Part shown: piece after piece, positions 6,752-15,387 of the stretch
Layout: each line of letters starts with the position of its first letter
Numbering within the stretch: the first letter of the stretch is position 1
The notes under the pieces: generated by a model
What the model was told of the DNA's origin: nothing
What the model saw: the letters and a program-made list of their open reading frames with translations, nothing else
Databases searched by the model: none
NCBI GenBank assembly: GCA_017881765.1
Contig: JADGQN010000025.1
Location: 1 to 21,167, forward strand
Origin: Syntrophobacterales bacterium
GTDB lineage: Bacteria; Desulfobacterota; Syntrophorhabdia; Syntrophorhabdales; WCHB1-27
Length of the DNA stretch: 21,167 nt
Reading direction: 5' to 3'
Translations under genes and position numbers: made by a program

Positions 6752-8434
6752 ATGGGAGAGCAAGCGTATCTTGAAGGGGCAGTCCCCTATCCGGAGGAGA
6801 TAAAAAAGGAGTATGCATCAAAAGGCTGGTGGCTCGATCTGACCTACGGCGATGTGCTCGACCGTTCCGTGGGGCTCTACCCTGACAAGGTAGCGGTAAT
6901 AGACGCCAGGACCAGCCTCACTTACAGACAGCTCAAAGAGAAGGTGGATCGCCTGGCGATTGCATTGCACGAACTGGGCTTAAGAAAATATGACAGGATC
7001 GTTTTCCAGCTGCCCAACCGGCACGAGTTCTTGATCGCGTTCTACGCCGCACAGCGCATCGGAGCCGTTCCTGTGATTACGGTAGCGCGCCAGGAATACC
7101 AGGAGATGTCCCACTTCTTCAAGCTGACCGACGCAGCCGCTTGGGTCGTGCCGCTTCGTGACGGGAAGCGTGACTATTTACCTCTCATAGAGAAGATCCG
7201 GGCCGAGGCAAGAAGCCTGAAGTGCGTCATTACGCCCGACGACGGGATCCCTCTGCCGGAGGGCGTTCTGTCACTTGAGAAGCTTATTGACGGCGTCGCA
7301 CCGGCTAAGTACCCCGCCGACTACCTGGCGCAGTTTCGTCCCGATCCCAACGATGTAGCAGTCATCTTCACGACCGGCGGCACGACGGGTCTTCCCAAGG
7401 GCGTGCCCCGCACCCACAACAGCTTCCTTTCAAACGTACGTTACACTGGCGCACACACAAAACCGGAGCACGTGCGCGCCCAGGTCACCCCTATCGGCCA
7501 CACCATGGCCCACCAGGGGGCGGTGGGCGCAGCGGTCTTTTACGGGACCACCCTGGTGCTGATCTCGGTGCCGAAGGCAAAGGAGGTGCTCGAAGCGATC
7601 CACAAATACCGGATCACCGATATCTCATTCGTGCCGACGCTTCTGGAAGATATCATTAACCATCCGGACCTGGGAAAGTATGACCTTACCTGCATCAAGT
7701 ATTCAAGAACCGCGGGCGCGGCTCTCAGGCCGGAGACAGCGGACCGGGCAAGTAAACTGCTGGCTACATGGGGAGGGAAATTCGGCGGAGGCAACTTCGG
7801 ATCGACCGAGGGGCCCAATACGCGCGAACGTCCCGAAGCCGGGCCGACGCCGCGGGGCTCCATAGGTCAGCCGGGCGTGGACGGCGATCATTGGAAGGTG
7901 ATCGACGAGGAGGAACGGGAACTGCCTTCGAACACAGAGGGCGAGCTTGTTGCCAGGGGGCCCGCGGTCTTCACCGGCTACTACAGATCAGAGGCCGAGA
8001 ACAGAACGATCTTCACCCGTGACGGGTACTACAAGATGGGGGACCTCGGCAAGATAGACGAACACGGCTTCATCTTTATCACCGGACGAAAAAAGGACAT
8101 CATCCAGAGGGGCGGCGAAGGGATCATCCCGAAGCAGATCGAAGATCTGCTCAACCGGCTCCCGGGCGTCGAGAAGTCCGCGGTCGTGGCCATGCCCGAT
8201 CCGCGCCTCGGCGAGAAAGCCTGTGCCTACGTGGTCACCAAAGGGGGCCATGCCTTGACTTTTGACGGGATGGTGGCAGGTCTGAAGGCAATGGGCGCCA
8301 GCGTGCTTCTCTTACCCGAGAGGCTTGAGCTTGTAAATGAGCTTCCAAAGACGAGCGTCGGCAAGATAGACAAGAAAGCGTTGCAGAAGGATATCAGGGA
8401 AAAAGTCGAACGTGAGAATGCGGCCAAGGGATAG
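6752..8434 (+). CDS. AMP-dependent aryl-acid ligase, EntE/DhbE-like
   Basis: 560 residues of the adenylate-forming superfamily. Key motifs: A3 phosphate loop TTGGTTGLPKG (207-217), A5 NFGSTEG (348-354), A7/A8 KMGDLGKIDEHGFIFITGRKKDII, and A10 Lys in PKTSVGKIDKK near the C-terminus. The N-terminus (PYPEEIKKEYASKGWW...YGDVLDRSV) and PNRHEFLIAFYAAQRIGAVPV match 2,3-dihydroxybenzoate-AMP ligases rather than long-chain acyl-CoA ligases. The aryl-pocket pair His-Asn is kept (H222, N223), but the position of EntE Ser240, which contacts the 2-hydroxyl, appears to be Asn (N228), so the substrate probably differs. No carrier protein or peptide synthetase lies nearby, so CoA is the likely acceptor: aryl-CoA formation for anaerobic breakdown. 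RBS GGAGGGAG precedes the ATG; 119 bases after the transporter. Confidence 0.88.
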   Translation: MGEQAYLEGAVPYPEEIKKEYASKGWWLDLTYGDVLDRSVGLYPDKVAVIDARTSLTYRQLKEKVDRLAIALHELGLRKYDRIVFQLPNRHEFLIAFYAAQRIGAVPVITVARQEYQEMSHFFKLTDAAAWVVPLRDGKRDYLPLIEKIRAEARSLKCVITPDDGIPLPEGVLSLEKLIDGVAPAKYPADYLAQFRPDPNDVAVIFTTGGTTGLPKGVPRTHNSFLSNVRYTGAHTKPEHVRAQVTPIGHTMAHQGAVGAAVFYGTTLVLISVPKAKEVLEAIHKYRITDISFVPTLLEDIINHPDLGKYDLTCIKYSRTAGAALRPETADRASKLLATWGGKFGGGNFGSTEGPNTRERPEAGPTPRGSIGQPGVDGDHWKVIDEEERELPSNTEGELVARGPAVFTGYYRSEAENRTIFTRDGYYKMGDLGKIDEHGFIFITGRKKDIIQRGGEGIIPKQIEDLLNRLPGVEKSAVVAMPDPRLGEKACAYVVTKGGHALTFDGMVAGLKAMGASVLLLPERLELVNELPKTSVGKIDKKALQKDIREKVERENAAKG

Positions 8435-8474
8435 ACCGCTTCGCTAGGAAGGTGGAAGTGAACATAAATGCATG

Positions 8475-8624
8475 ATACCAATTTGCATTCAAGATGGACG
8501 ACCCAGCCTTCGGCCGGGTGCCCCGGGCGAGCCGAGGCTTGGGCTACGCAGGCGTAGCTGCGGTACGTCGAGTAAGAACAGGCCGACGGGCAACGAAGGT
8601 ATACGCTTGAAGGCGAATTGGTAT
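8475..8624. repeat. MITE-like palindromic element in the ligase-amidohydrolase gap
   Basis: About 150 bases bounded by a 19-base inverted repeat: left arm 8475-8493 (ATACCAATTTGCATTCAAG) and right arm 8606-8624, matching in 17 of 19 bases. Inside are further hairpins: 8543-8558 (GCTACGC, two bases, GCGTAGC) and 8502-8518. No open frame of note. It ends 17 bases before the amidohydrolase ATG, just ahead of its ribosome site, so it is probably transcribed as part of the operon mRNA. A diverged arm copy lies at 19408-19430. Confidence 0.7.
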
Positions 8625-8641
8625 AAGACAAGGAGGAATAT

Positions 8642-9691
8642 ATGAAACTAGGTCGCTATATTATCGATACCCATGTCCACGCGCAGCGGCACGCAGCCGG
8701 CAAGAAACTGAAAGAGGTGGGCACCGAAGAAACGAAGAAAGCCGGTTACCAGGATCTCTCGCACGCCATGCGTAACCTTACCACGTACGACAACTCAGAG
8801 CGCTTGCTCTACGACATGAAATGCTATGACGTGGACATGTGCATTCTCTGTTCCGCTTTCGGCATGAACAACGAGATCAACGTGCAATTGGTCGAGAAGT
8901 ATCCTGACAAGTTCAGGGCTTTGTGTTGTGCGAAGGGCACGGCCGATAAAGCGCGTGCGGGCGAGATCGAATGGACGATCGAGGCAGCCTGCGCGGAACT
9001 GGACCAGCTCCTCTCTACGGGTAAGTTTATCGGCATCGGTGAGGGGGCGCCGGGCAACCCGCTGCATATGCAGACAAGGAAGACGCTCAACCAGTCGGAA
9101 CGGATGGACCAGCTCCGGAAAGTGATGGACGTCGCCCGGAAGCATAAAGTGCCGGCCCGCGTGCACACGGGCTCACCCGGCATGTATCCTATCCCTTATA
9201 CGTACTGGCCGGAGAACTGGCACCCTTACTGGATCCATGACCTTGCTACCGAGTATCCGGACGTGACGATAATTTTTGATCACGGCGGCATGCAGGGCGG
9301 CAATCAGGAAGACCTCGTCGATCAGTGCGTCCAAGTGGCATCGAACCATGACAACGTCTACCTGGAGACGGGCATTTACTGGACCGAACTCTACTACAAG
9401 GCGTTGACGAACCCGAACGTAGGCCCGGAGAAGCTGATCTGGGGGACGGACTGGGGTGCGAGCCAACCGGTCCAAACGCGTATCGGCACACATCCTCAGA
9501 CCTACGTGATGCAGGTGCGTAAAGACGGCATCGTCACCCACCAGGTGGACGTCATGGGTTGGAGTCTGAAGCAGGTCGCGCGACTTAATATTTCCCAGGA
9601 CGACCTCAACCTGATCCTGGGCGGTAATGCGATGAGAATTTATAATATCGAGTTTCCCCTGACCCGGATGTTCAGGAAGGTCGGGCAATGA
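8642..9691 (+). CDS. Amidohydrolase family protein (COG2159, TIM-barrel metal enzyme)
   Basis: 349 residues. The metal site is complete: H11 and H13 in DTHVHAQ, H175 in RVHTGSPG, H214 in IFDHGGMQGG, and D270 in WGTDWG. This is the amidohydrolase-2 family. Members include aromatic-acid decarboxylases (gamma-resorcylate type), ACMS decarboxylase, and C-C hydrolases such as 4-hydroxyphenyl-beta-ketoacyl-CoA hydrolase. Next to an aryl-acid ligase, two roles fit: decarboxylation of a hydroxybenzoate, or cleavage of a ligase-derived beta-keto CoA ester. The sequence does not decide between them. A strong AAGGAGGA site lies before the ATG. It is separated from the ligase by a palindromic repeat element. 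Confidence 0.88.
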   Translation: MKLGRYIIDTHVHAQRHAAGKKLKEVGTEETKKAGYQDLSHAMRNLTTYDNSERLLYDMKCYDVDMCILCSAFGMNNEINVQLVEKYPDKFRALCCAKGTADKARAGEIEWTIEAACAELDQLLSTGKFIGIGEGAPGNPLHMQTRKTLNQSERMDQLRKVMDVARKHKVPARVHTGSPGMYPIPYTYWPENWHPYWIHDLATEYPDVTIIFDHGGMQGGNQEDLVDQCVQVASNHDNVYLETGIYWTELYYKALTNPNVGPEKLIWGTDWGASQPVQTRIGTHPQTYVMQVRKDGIVTHQVDVMGWSLKQVARLNISQDDLNLILGGNAMRIYNIEFPLTRMFRKVGQ

Positions 9692-9772
9692 TTTTAGGAA
9701 GGTGATGCGGCACTATTCGGACTATCTCATAATCTATTGCGATATCCGTTAGCGAGCCAACCAGTATAAAGG

Positions 9773-9808
9773 ACAGGGGATAGGCAGGAAGTTCTGCTTT
9801 TCCCCTGT
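9773..9808 (+). terminator. Hairpin downstream of the amidohydrolase, possible operon end
   Basis: ACAGGGG (9773-9779) pairs with CCCCTGT (9802-9808); inner bases GGCAG/CTGC can extend the stem. There is no T-run after it, so it may be an mRNA-stabilising or Rho-assisted structure rather than an intrinsic terminator. The rest of the 282-base gap to the helicase shows no gene. Confidence 0.35.
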
Positions 9809-9973
9809 TGTTCGAAGCGCGAAGCCACTCACCAATGCGATCCTTCCGTAAGTCCTCGTTACTACAGTCATAGCATCATAAGAGCTGGACAAAGGCCTGC
9901 ATTATGTATTTGAATATCAGCCTCACCACGACAGGAGCCGCGTCTGTCGCTAAACATTTTCCCGGAGGAATCA

Positions 9974-11962
9974 GTGTCAGGAAGCAATAACCACTCGATG
10001 CAGGATCTCAGGAAACAGCTCAACGCCTCCCAGTACGAGGCGGTCACCACCACGGAAGGCCCGGTCCTTGTCATTGCCGGAGCAGGGAGCGGCAAGACGA
10101 GGGTTATCGAATATCGTTCGCTCCACCTTATACAGAAGGGTATCGACCCTGAATCGATCCTGCTGCTTACCTTCACGCGGCGAAGTGCGCACGAGATGAT
10201 CGCGCGGGCCTCAAGGAACGACGCACGCTGTTCCCGGATAGACGGCGGGACGTTCCACTCTTTTGCGAGCAAGGTGTTGAGGCGCCATAGCAGGACCTTC
10301 GGTATATCCAGTTCCTTCACCATTTATGATGAAGGTGATGCCGAAGAGGCAATCCGACGCTGCTGCAACAAAATGGGATACGACGAGGACGAAGAGTTCC
10401 CCAAGAAAAGGGAGCTGAAGAATGTCTTCAGTTTGTGCCTCAATAAAGAGATGAGCGTAGACGATGCAGTTCAGAAGACGTACAAAGATTACGAAGACCG
10501 GATCGACGATATCAAAACCGTGAGAAAGGAGTATGCCGAGTACAAGCTGCGGAACAACTGCCTCGACTACGACGACCTCCTTACGTACCTGAAGCTTCTC
10601 CTTGATAACGCCGACGTCCGTGAGAAGCTGTCTGCCCGGTACCGGTATATCATGGTGGACGAGTTCCAGGATACCAACGCCATCCAGGCAGAAATTGTTC
10701 GCCTTCTGGCCCAGAAGAACGGCAACGTCATGGCGGTAGGTGATGACGCTCAGAGCATCTACGGCTTCAGAGGAGCCAATCACCTGAACATTCTCCAGTT
10801 CCCCCGGAGGTTCCCCGGCTGTAAGGTGATCAAGCTCGAGGAGAATTACCGGAGTACCCAGCCGATCCTCGACGTCGGCAATGCTGTCCTGACCAACATG
10901 CAGCACAAGTTTGAAAAACGCCTCGTGTCGGCTACGGGTCTCGTCGGGGATAAGCCATCGCTGCGCCGGTTTGACGACATCTATCAGGAAGCGGCCTGGC
11001 TGGCTTCTACCGTTCAGAGCTGCCGGGCATCGGGTATTTCCACACGGGAAATGGCTGTTCTCTTCCGGACCGCTTTTACTTCCATGCCTCTCCAGGCCGA
11101 GCTGGTCAAACGGGGAATACGATTTAAACTTTTCGGGGGGCGGAAATTCTACGAGACGGCGCACGTGCGTGACGTGGTCTCCTATTTGAGAATTGTGGCG
11201 AATCCTACCGACGAGCTTGCATGGCACAGGGTCTTGCTGTTGCTCCCCGGTATCGGCACAAGGACCGTCGAGAAGTTCCTCGGGCAGATATCGACGTACC
11301 AGAGCTTGCCTGAAATCATCGAAAAAGTGCTCGCACCCCAGTGCGCGGGCGGTAAACATTCCGGGGTTCTCTCCTCTCTGAAAGGGCTTCTGCAATCGAT
11401 CAACAGCAAGACGATGCTTCCCGCCGGACAACTCCAGCAGGCTATAAACCATTACGGCCCTCTAATGGAAGCAAAATACCAAAAGGACCCGTCCAGGCGA
11501 AAGGAGCTGCTGATGCTCCAGCAGATGGCCCTGAGGTACGATTCCCTCAAGGAGTTTCTGGCCGACGTTGCGGTCGATCCGGACAAAGACGCTCATGACA
11601 CCGATCTCGAATTTCTTACACTCTCAACAGTCCATTCTGCAAAGGGGCTTGAATGGGGCACGGTATTCCTGATCGGTCTTCTGGACGGGGTCTTTCCCTC
11701 CGGCAAATCCATGCTTGATGACGCGGGCGGCGACATCGAAGAAGAGAGGAGGCTTTTTTACGTGGCGGTCACGAGGGCCAAGGATCAACTTTTCCTCAGC
11801 CTTTACAACAAGAGCGGCCCCGGCGGCAACTCCGTAAGCGCCCTCTCCAGGTTCCTGGAGGCGGAGAATGTAAAGAAGACCGTCGATGAGCGAAAGGTTC
11901 GGGCCGCCTTTGTGCCCGTTCGCAATCGTGCGAAGCGCGAAAGCCGGTATTCCGGACGGTAG
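9974..11962 (+). CDS. UvrD/Rep-family superfamily 1 DNA helicase
   Basis: 662 residues with the full SF1A motif set: motif I GAGSGKT (36-42), Ia TFTRRSAHEM, II VDEFQDTN (228-235), III VGDDAQSIYGFRGA, IV EENYRSTQPI, V LSTVHSAKGLEW and VI RRLFYVAVTRAK. The length is closer to Rep (about 670) than to UvrD (about 720), and it lacks the long UvrD C-terminal extension. It is a 3'-to-5' ATP-driven helicase acting in replication restart or repair. GTG start at 9974 with GGAGGAA four bases upstream. It sits between two catabolic genes on the same strand but has gaps of 282 and 216 bases on its sides, so it is probably an independent unit. Rep, PcrA and UvrD cannot be told apart with certainty. Confidence 0.92.
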   Translation: MSGSNNHSMQDLRKQLNASQYEAVTTTEGPVLVIAGAGSGKTRVIEYRSLHLIQKGIDPESILLLTFTRRSAHEMIARASRNDARCSRIDGGTFHSFASKVLRRHSRTFGISSSFTIYDEGDAEEAIRRCCNKMGYDEDEEFPKKRELKNVFSLCLNKEMSVDDAVQKTYKDYEDRIDDIKTVRKEYAEYKLRNNCLDYDDLLTYLKLLLDNADVREKLSARYRYIMVDEFQDTNAIQAEIVRLLAQKNGNVMAVGDDAQSIYGFRGANHLNILQFPRRFPGCKVIKLEENYRSTQPILDVGNAVLTNMQHKFEKRLVSATGLVGDKPSLRRFDDIYQEAAWLASTVQSCRASGISTREMAVLFRTAFTSMPLQAELVKRGIRFKLFGGRKFYETAHVRDVVSYLRIVANPTDELAWHRVLLLLPGIGTRTVEKFLGQISTYQSLPEIIEKVLAPQCAGGKHSGVLSSLKGLLQSINSKTMLPAGQLQQAINHYGPLMEAKYQKDPSRRKELLMLQQMALRYDSLKEFLADVAVDPDKDAHDTDLEFLTLSTVHSAKGLEWGTVFLIGLLDGVFPSGKSMLDDAGGDIEEERRLFYVAVTRAKDQLFLSLYNKSGPGGNSVSALSRFLEAENVKKTVDERKVRAAFVPVRNRAKRESRYSGR

Positions 11963-12178
11963 GGCAACTTCTAGCAAATTGGCAGTATTATGGACCCATT
12001 TTCTTACACTGTATTTGCATTAGCTGGAATGGCGTGTTGTAATAAGACGATGGCTTCCACCGGTGGTGCAGACTGTGCCGGCTCCATGCGCAACAAGCCT
12101 ATGGTTCCCGGTGGCCGGTATGGGTTTCGTTATTGAAGCGAATAGGGTGTCCGCTCGGGCACGGAAAGGCAATTGTCG

Positions 12179-14338
12179 ATGAATTCTGATACTAAACCTA
12201 CCCATGAAGAACTCACTCAGGGCAAAGTACCGGGTGCCAAAACCGGCATCGAAGTACGTAAAACGATCTGTTCCATCTGTAACCCCCATTCACACTGCGG
12301 CATAGATGCGTATGTTAAGGAAGGCGTCATCGTTAAAGTTGAAGGAACCAAGGAGAATCCCCACAGCGAGGGTACACTCTGCTCCAAGGGAAATGCCACC
12401 CGGCAATATGTCTACCATAAGGACCGGATCCGCACCCCGCTCATCAGAAAAGGCGAAAGAGGGTCCGGACAGTTCATCCCCATTTCATGGAAAGAGGCTC
12501 TCGATCTCATAGCAAGCCGTCTGCTGAAGGTAAGAGAGGAATCGGGTCCTGAATCGATAGTCTTCTACGTGGGGTTCCCGAAATGGATGAGACCCTTCGT
12601 AAAACGACTTGCCCACAACTTCGGCTCTCCCAACTTTTGTACGGAATCGAGCGTCTGCCAAAAGGCGCGTTATCTGGCTAACGGTCTCACGTACGGTCCT
12701 CTGGGCGCACCTGACATCGAGCGCTCCAAATGTCTTCTTGCCTGGAGCGGGAACCCGTTCTATTCAAACACAGCCATCGTAAGGGAGATCCTGGATGCGC
12801 GCGAAAGGGGGCTCAAGATTATCGACGTTGGACCCTTGATTACCCCACTAACGGCCCACGCGGACGTTCACCTTCGCATCCGGCCGGGCACCTCCGGCGC
12901 GCTTGCACTCAGCATGGCCAATGTGATCATCGAAGAAGGCCTGTATGATCGAGACTTCGTGGAGAACTATACGCTCGGCTTTGAGGAATACCGCGCCTAT
13001 GTGCGCCAGTTTCCGCCAAAGCTCGCCGAGGATATCACGGGCATCGCCGCGGATAAGATCGTCGAGGCCGCGCGGCTCTTCGCGACCACAAAGCCGGCCT
13101 GCATGCTGAACAGTCCGAATGCAACCACTCACCATACGAATGGCCTGCAGAACCACCGTGCCATTATCGCGCTTATCGGGCTGACGGGTAACTATGACGT
13201 TGAGGGAGGAAACCCTCTCGTGAAACCCGGATACCTCAACGTTGCCAACGGTCTCGTGACGCGGGACTCGGAGTTTGAGCAGTCGAGGGGTTGGGATGCC
13301 ATGCCGCCGCGCGTCGGCCAGGATCTCTATCCCGCCTGGTGCAAGATAGTCGCGGAGGGCCAGTCAGTGCACATACCGCATCAGATCAATAGCGGGAAGC
13401 CATACCCCATACGGGCGATGCTTGCGTTCGGTCTCAATCACAGGATGTGGCCCGGGCAGGATTTCATGGCAGCGAGCCTGCAAAAGCTCGATTTCCTCGT
13501 GGACGTCGATATCTTCATGACGGATACCGCCCGGCTTGCGGACCTGGTGCTTCCTGCCTGCACCTCTGTCGAGAGGAGCGAGCTCAAGTTCTATGCTGAG
13601 CAGTACGTCATATGGACACAACCTGCTATCAGGCCTCAATGGGAGTCAAGACCTGACACCGACATCATCTTTGACCTTGCGAAGAGGATGGTGCCGGAAG
13701 ATAGCCTCATGCAGAAGGGCTACGAGGCCTGCATAGACTGGATGCTTGAGCCCACAAAGCTGACGGTGGAACAGCTGAAGAAGTATCCCGCGGGCTATGC
13801 GGTCCCCGGCGTGAAGATGCCACCCTTCCGCAAATATGAGAAGAACGGCTTTGGGACGCCTTCAAAGAAGATGGAGTTTACCTCAACGATTCTGGCGGAA
13901 GTGGGGCAGGATGCCCTTCCGGTCTACACGGAGCCGGGGCTGAGCCCGCGATCAACGCCTGAGGCGGCAAAGAAGTTCCCCCTGATTCTCACCACGGGTG
14001 CGCGCCTTCCGATGTTTGTCCATTCGAGAACCTTCCGCTTAGGCTGGACGCGCAGCCTTCGGCCCGACCCCATGGCGGATATGAACCCGCGGGACGCAAG
14101 GGATAGGTGCATTGCTCAGGAGGATTGGGTCAGCCTCTCCACGCCGCGAGGTTCTTTAAGGGTGAGGGCAAACCTCACGGAGATGGTTTCTCCCGGCGTA
14201 GTCAATATGTACCACGATGACCCTGAGGCGAGTGTGAATCTCCTGATCGAGCCCGATTACCTCGACCCCATCTCGGGCTATCCGGGCTTCAAGTCGCTGC
14301 TGTGCGAGGTAAAACGCATTGACGGCGCCCCCCCTTAA
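12179..14338 (+). CDS. Molybdopterin-dependent oxidoreductase with [4Fe-4S] domain (DMSO-reductase superfamily)
   Basis: About 720 residues. N-terminal [4Fe-4S] site: C31, C34, C40 and C68 (CSICNPHSHC, then TLCSKG), spacing C-x2-C-x5-C-x27-C; the common form has x3 between the second and third Cys. Probable Mo or W ligand: C160 in FGSPNFCTESSVC, aligned with the Cys or Sec of formate dehydrogenase and acetylene hydratase. FMTDTARLADLVLPACTSVER and the C-terminal ILTTGARLP...HSRTFR...HPD-like region are the usual cofactor-binding parts. No twin-arginine signal, so cytoplasmic. No electron-transfer subunit is adjacent. Relatives include transhydroxylases, hydratases and dehydrogenases; a ring-hydroxyl or side-chain reaction is plausible. 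I chose ATG 12179, nine bases after GGAAAGG, over TTG 12173. Confidence 0.88.
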   Translation: MNSDTKPTHEELTQGKVPGAKTGIEVRKTICSICNPHSHCGIDAYVKEGVIVKVEGTKENPHSEGTLCSKGNATRQYVYHKDRIRTPLIRKGERGSGQFIPISWKEALDLIASRLLKVREESGPESIVFYVGFPKWMRPFVKRLAHNFGSPNFCTESSVCQKARYLANGLTYGPLGAPDIERSKCLLAWSGNPFYSNTAIVREILDARERGLKIIDVGPLITPLTAHADVHLRIRPGTSGALALSMANVIIEEGLYDRDFVENYTLGFEEYRAYVRQFPPKLAEDITGIAADKIVEAARLFATTKPACMLNSPNATTHHTNGLQNHRAIIALIGLTGNYDVEGGNPLVKPGYLNVANGLVTRDSEFEQSRGWDAMPPRVGQDLYPAWCKIVAEGQSVHIPHQINSGKPYPIRAMLAFGLNHRMWPGQDFMAASLQKLDFLVDVDIFMTDTARLADLVLPACTSVERSELKFYAEQYVIWTQPAIRPQWESRPDTDIIFDLAKRMVPEDSLMQKGYEACIDWMLEPTKLTVEQLKKYPAGYAVPGVKMPPFRKYEKNGFGTPSKKMEFTSTILAEVGQDALPVYTEPGLSPRSTPEAAKKFPLILTTGARLPMFVHSRTFRLGWTRSLRPDPMADMNPRDARDRCIAQEDWVSLSTPRGSLRVRANLTEMVSPGVVNMYHDDPEASVNLLIEPDYLDPISGYPGFKSLLCEVKRIDGAPP

Positions 14339-14348
14339 TCTGTTTCTC

Positions 14349-15386
14349 CTATCCCAGTTTACCGTATTTCCTTGCCGCTGACATCAGCATCTCCATGTTT
14401 TCTTTGGGCACGGCGGGCCAGATGTCGCAGCCGGGCCAGATCGCGTTCACTCCCGCATCGATCGCCTCTTTCACGGCCTTTTCAACCTGATCCGGTTTGC
14501 CCAGGCACAAGACGTTATAGGCATCCAGTTCCCCGAATATCAATGCATCAGGACCCAGTTTACGCCTCGTCTCCGCCACGTTATTCTTTTTCTCCACGCT
14601 GAGCGCATCAGCCCCGCATGCTGCCATCTGTTCGATGATGTCATTGGTGTCGCCGCAGATGTGCAACACGTTGGGTGAGTCTATCGCGCCGAATATCCGC
14701 TTCAGAGGCGGCATGATCAGGAACTGGAATATCCGGGGGCTCAGTATATCCGGCCCCGCCCCCATCTCGCGGACCGTGATGTAATCGGCCCCCGCCTCCC
14801 GGTAAATCCTTATGATCTCGATGAGGGCATTGGCAAGCTTATCAAGCAGCGCACCGACGAGGTCGGCTTTCTTGAAAGCCGCCTTAGCCAGACGAGAAAG
14901 GTCGAGCAGTTGACCGGCCAGGGTGTATGGTCCGAGAACGTGCGAGCCGATCACGATCTTGTCACCCACCTCCTTTTTCAGCAGGCGAAGAGCCTCACAA
15001 ACCAGGGGAATCCTGGCGGCCTTCGAGAGGTCGGATGGGACTTGAAGATTGAGATCCTCCACCTTTTCCGCCGGGTGCTCGCTGATCGTCGGGTAGAGTA
15101 TCTCCGTTGCGTGAGGATAGTAATTTGCCTTGCTGCCGAGCGCTTGCGCTTCCACGGCCAGATCGAAAGGAACAACCGCGCATTCAAAGCCAAAGAGTTC
15201 GTAAGTCGACGCGGCCATGCTTGCCATCTTGCGGGCGTTCGTGTGAATCTCCGCAAATTTCCAGCCGTATTTTCCGAGCCCATGGACCGTGATGTTCCCC
15301 ATGCCGCTGAAGACGGGAATATAATCGATCTTCTCTCTCCGAAAGAGTCTCAGCACGCGTTCCCTCGAATTCAGATTTAGAGCCAT
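14349..15386 (-). CDS. UroD-fold methyltransferase (MT I-like component of a corrinoid system)
   Basis: 345 residues of the uroporphyrinogen-decarboxylase fold. A zinc site of the MtaA/CmuA kind is visible: H242-x-C244 in VLHICGDT and C320 in WPGCDIWP. True heme-pathway UroD lacks this site, so this is a corrinoid methyltransferase. In O-demethylases such enzymes move the methyl group from the substrate to the Co(I) corrinoid protein (MT I); MtaA/MtbA types work on other acceptors. The ATG at 15386 follows the MtrH-like stop by one base (TGA T ATG), with GGAGAAAG inside the end of that gene, so translation is coupled. The frame is open further upstream (Met at 15428), but that lies within the neighbour and has no ribosome site. 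Confidence 0.85.
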   Translation of the reverse strand: MALNLNSRERVLRLFRREKIDYIPVFSGMGNITVHGLGKYGWKFAEIHTNARKMASMAASTYELFGFECAVVPFDLAVEAQALGSKANYYPHATEILYPTISEHPAEKVEDLNLQVPSDLSKAARIPLVCEALRLLKKEVGDKIVIGSHVLGPYTLAGQLLDLSRLAKAAFKKADLVGALLDKLANALIEIIRIYREAGADYITVREMGAGPDILSPRIFQFLIMPPLKRIFGAIDSPNVLHICGDTNDIIEQMAACGADALSVEKKNNVAETRRKLGPDALIFGELDAYNVLCLGKPDQVEKAVKEAIDAGVNAIWPGCDIWPAVPKENMEMLMSAARKYGKLG

Positions 15387-15387
15387 A

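Noticed and set aside
8475..8624. CRISPR-like or riboswitch reading of the structured 150-base element
   Set aside because: No regularly spaced direct repeats, and no known riboswitch core could be recognised. Terminal inverted repeats fit a MITE or REP-type element better.
10211..11452. 413-residue open frame on the minus strand inside the helicase gene
   Set aside because: It is the mirror of a GC-rich coding frame. The plus-strand frame carries all helicase motifs, while the reverse translation has no domain.
11963..12178. AAATTGG and TATTTGCATT words similar to the repeat arms, between helicase and Mo-enzyme
   Set aside because: Matches are only 9-10 bases with no clear partner arm; not enough to call another copy.
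14910..15380. 156-residue plus-strand frame opposite the UroD-fold gene
   Set aside because: Antisense shadow of a gene with clear family motifs.
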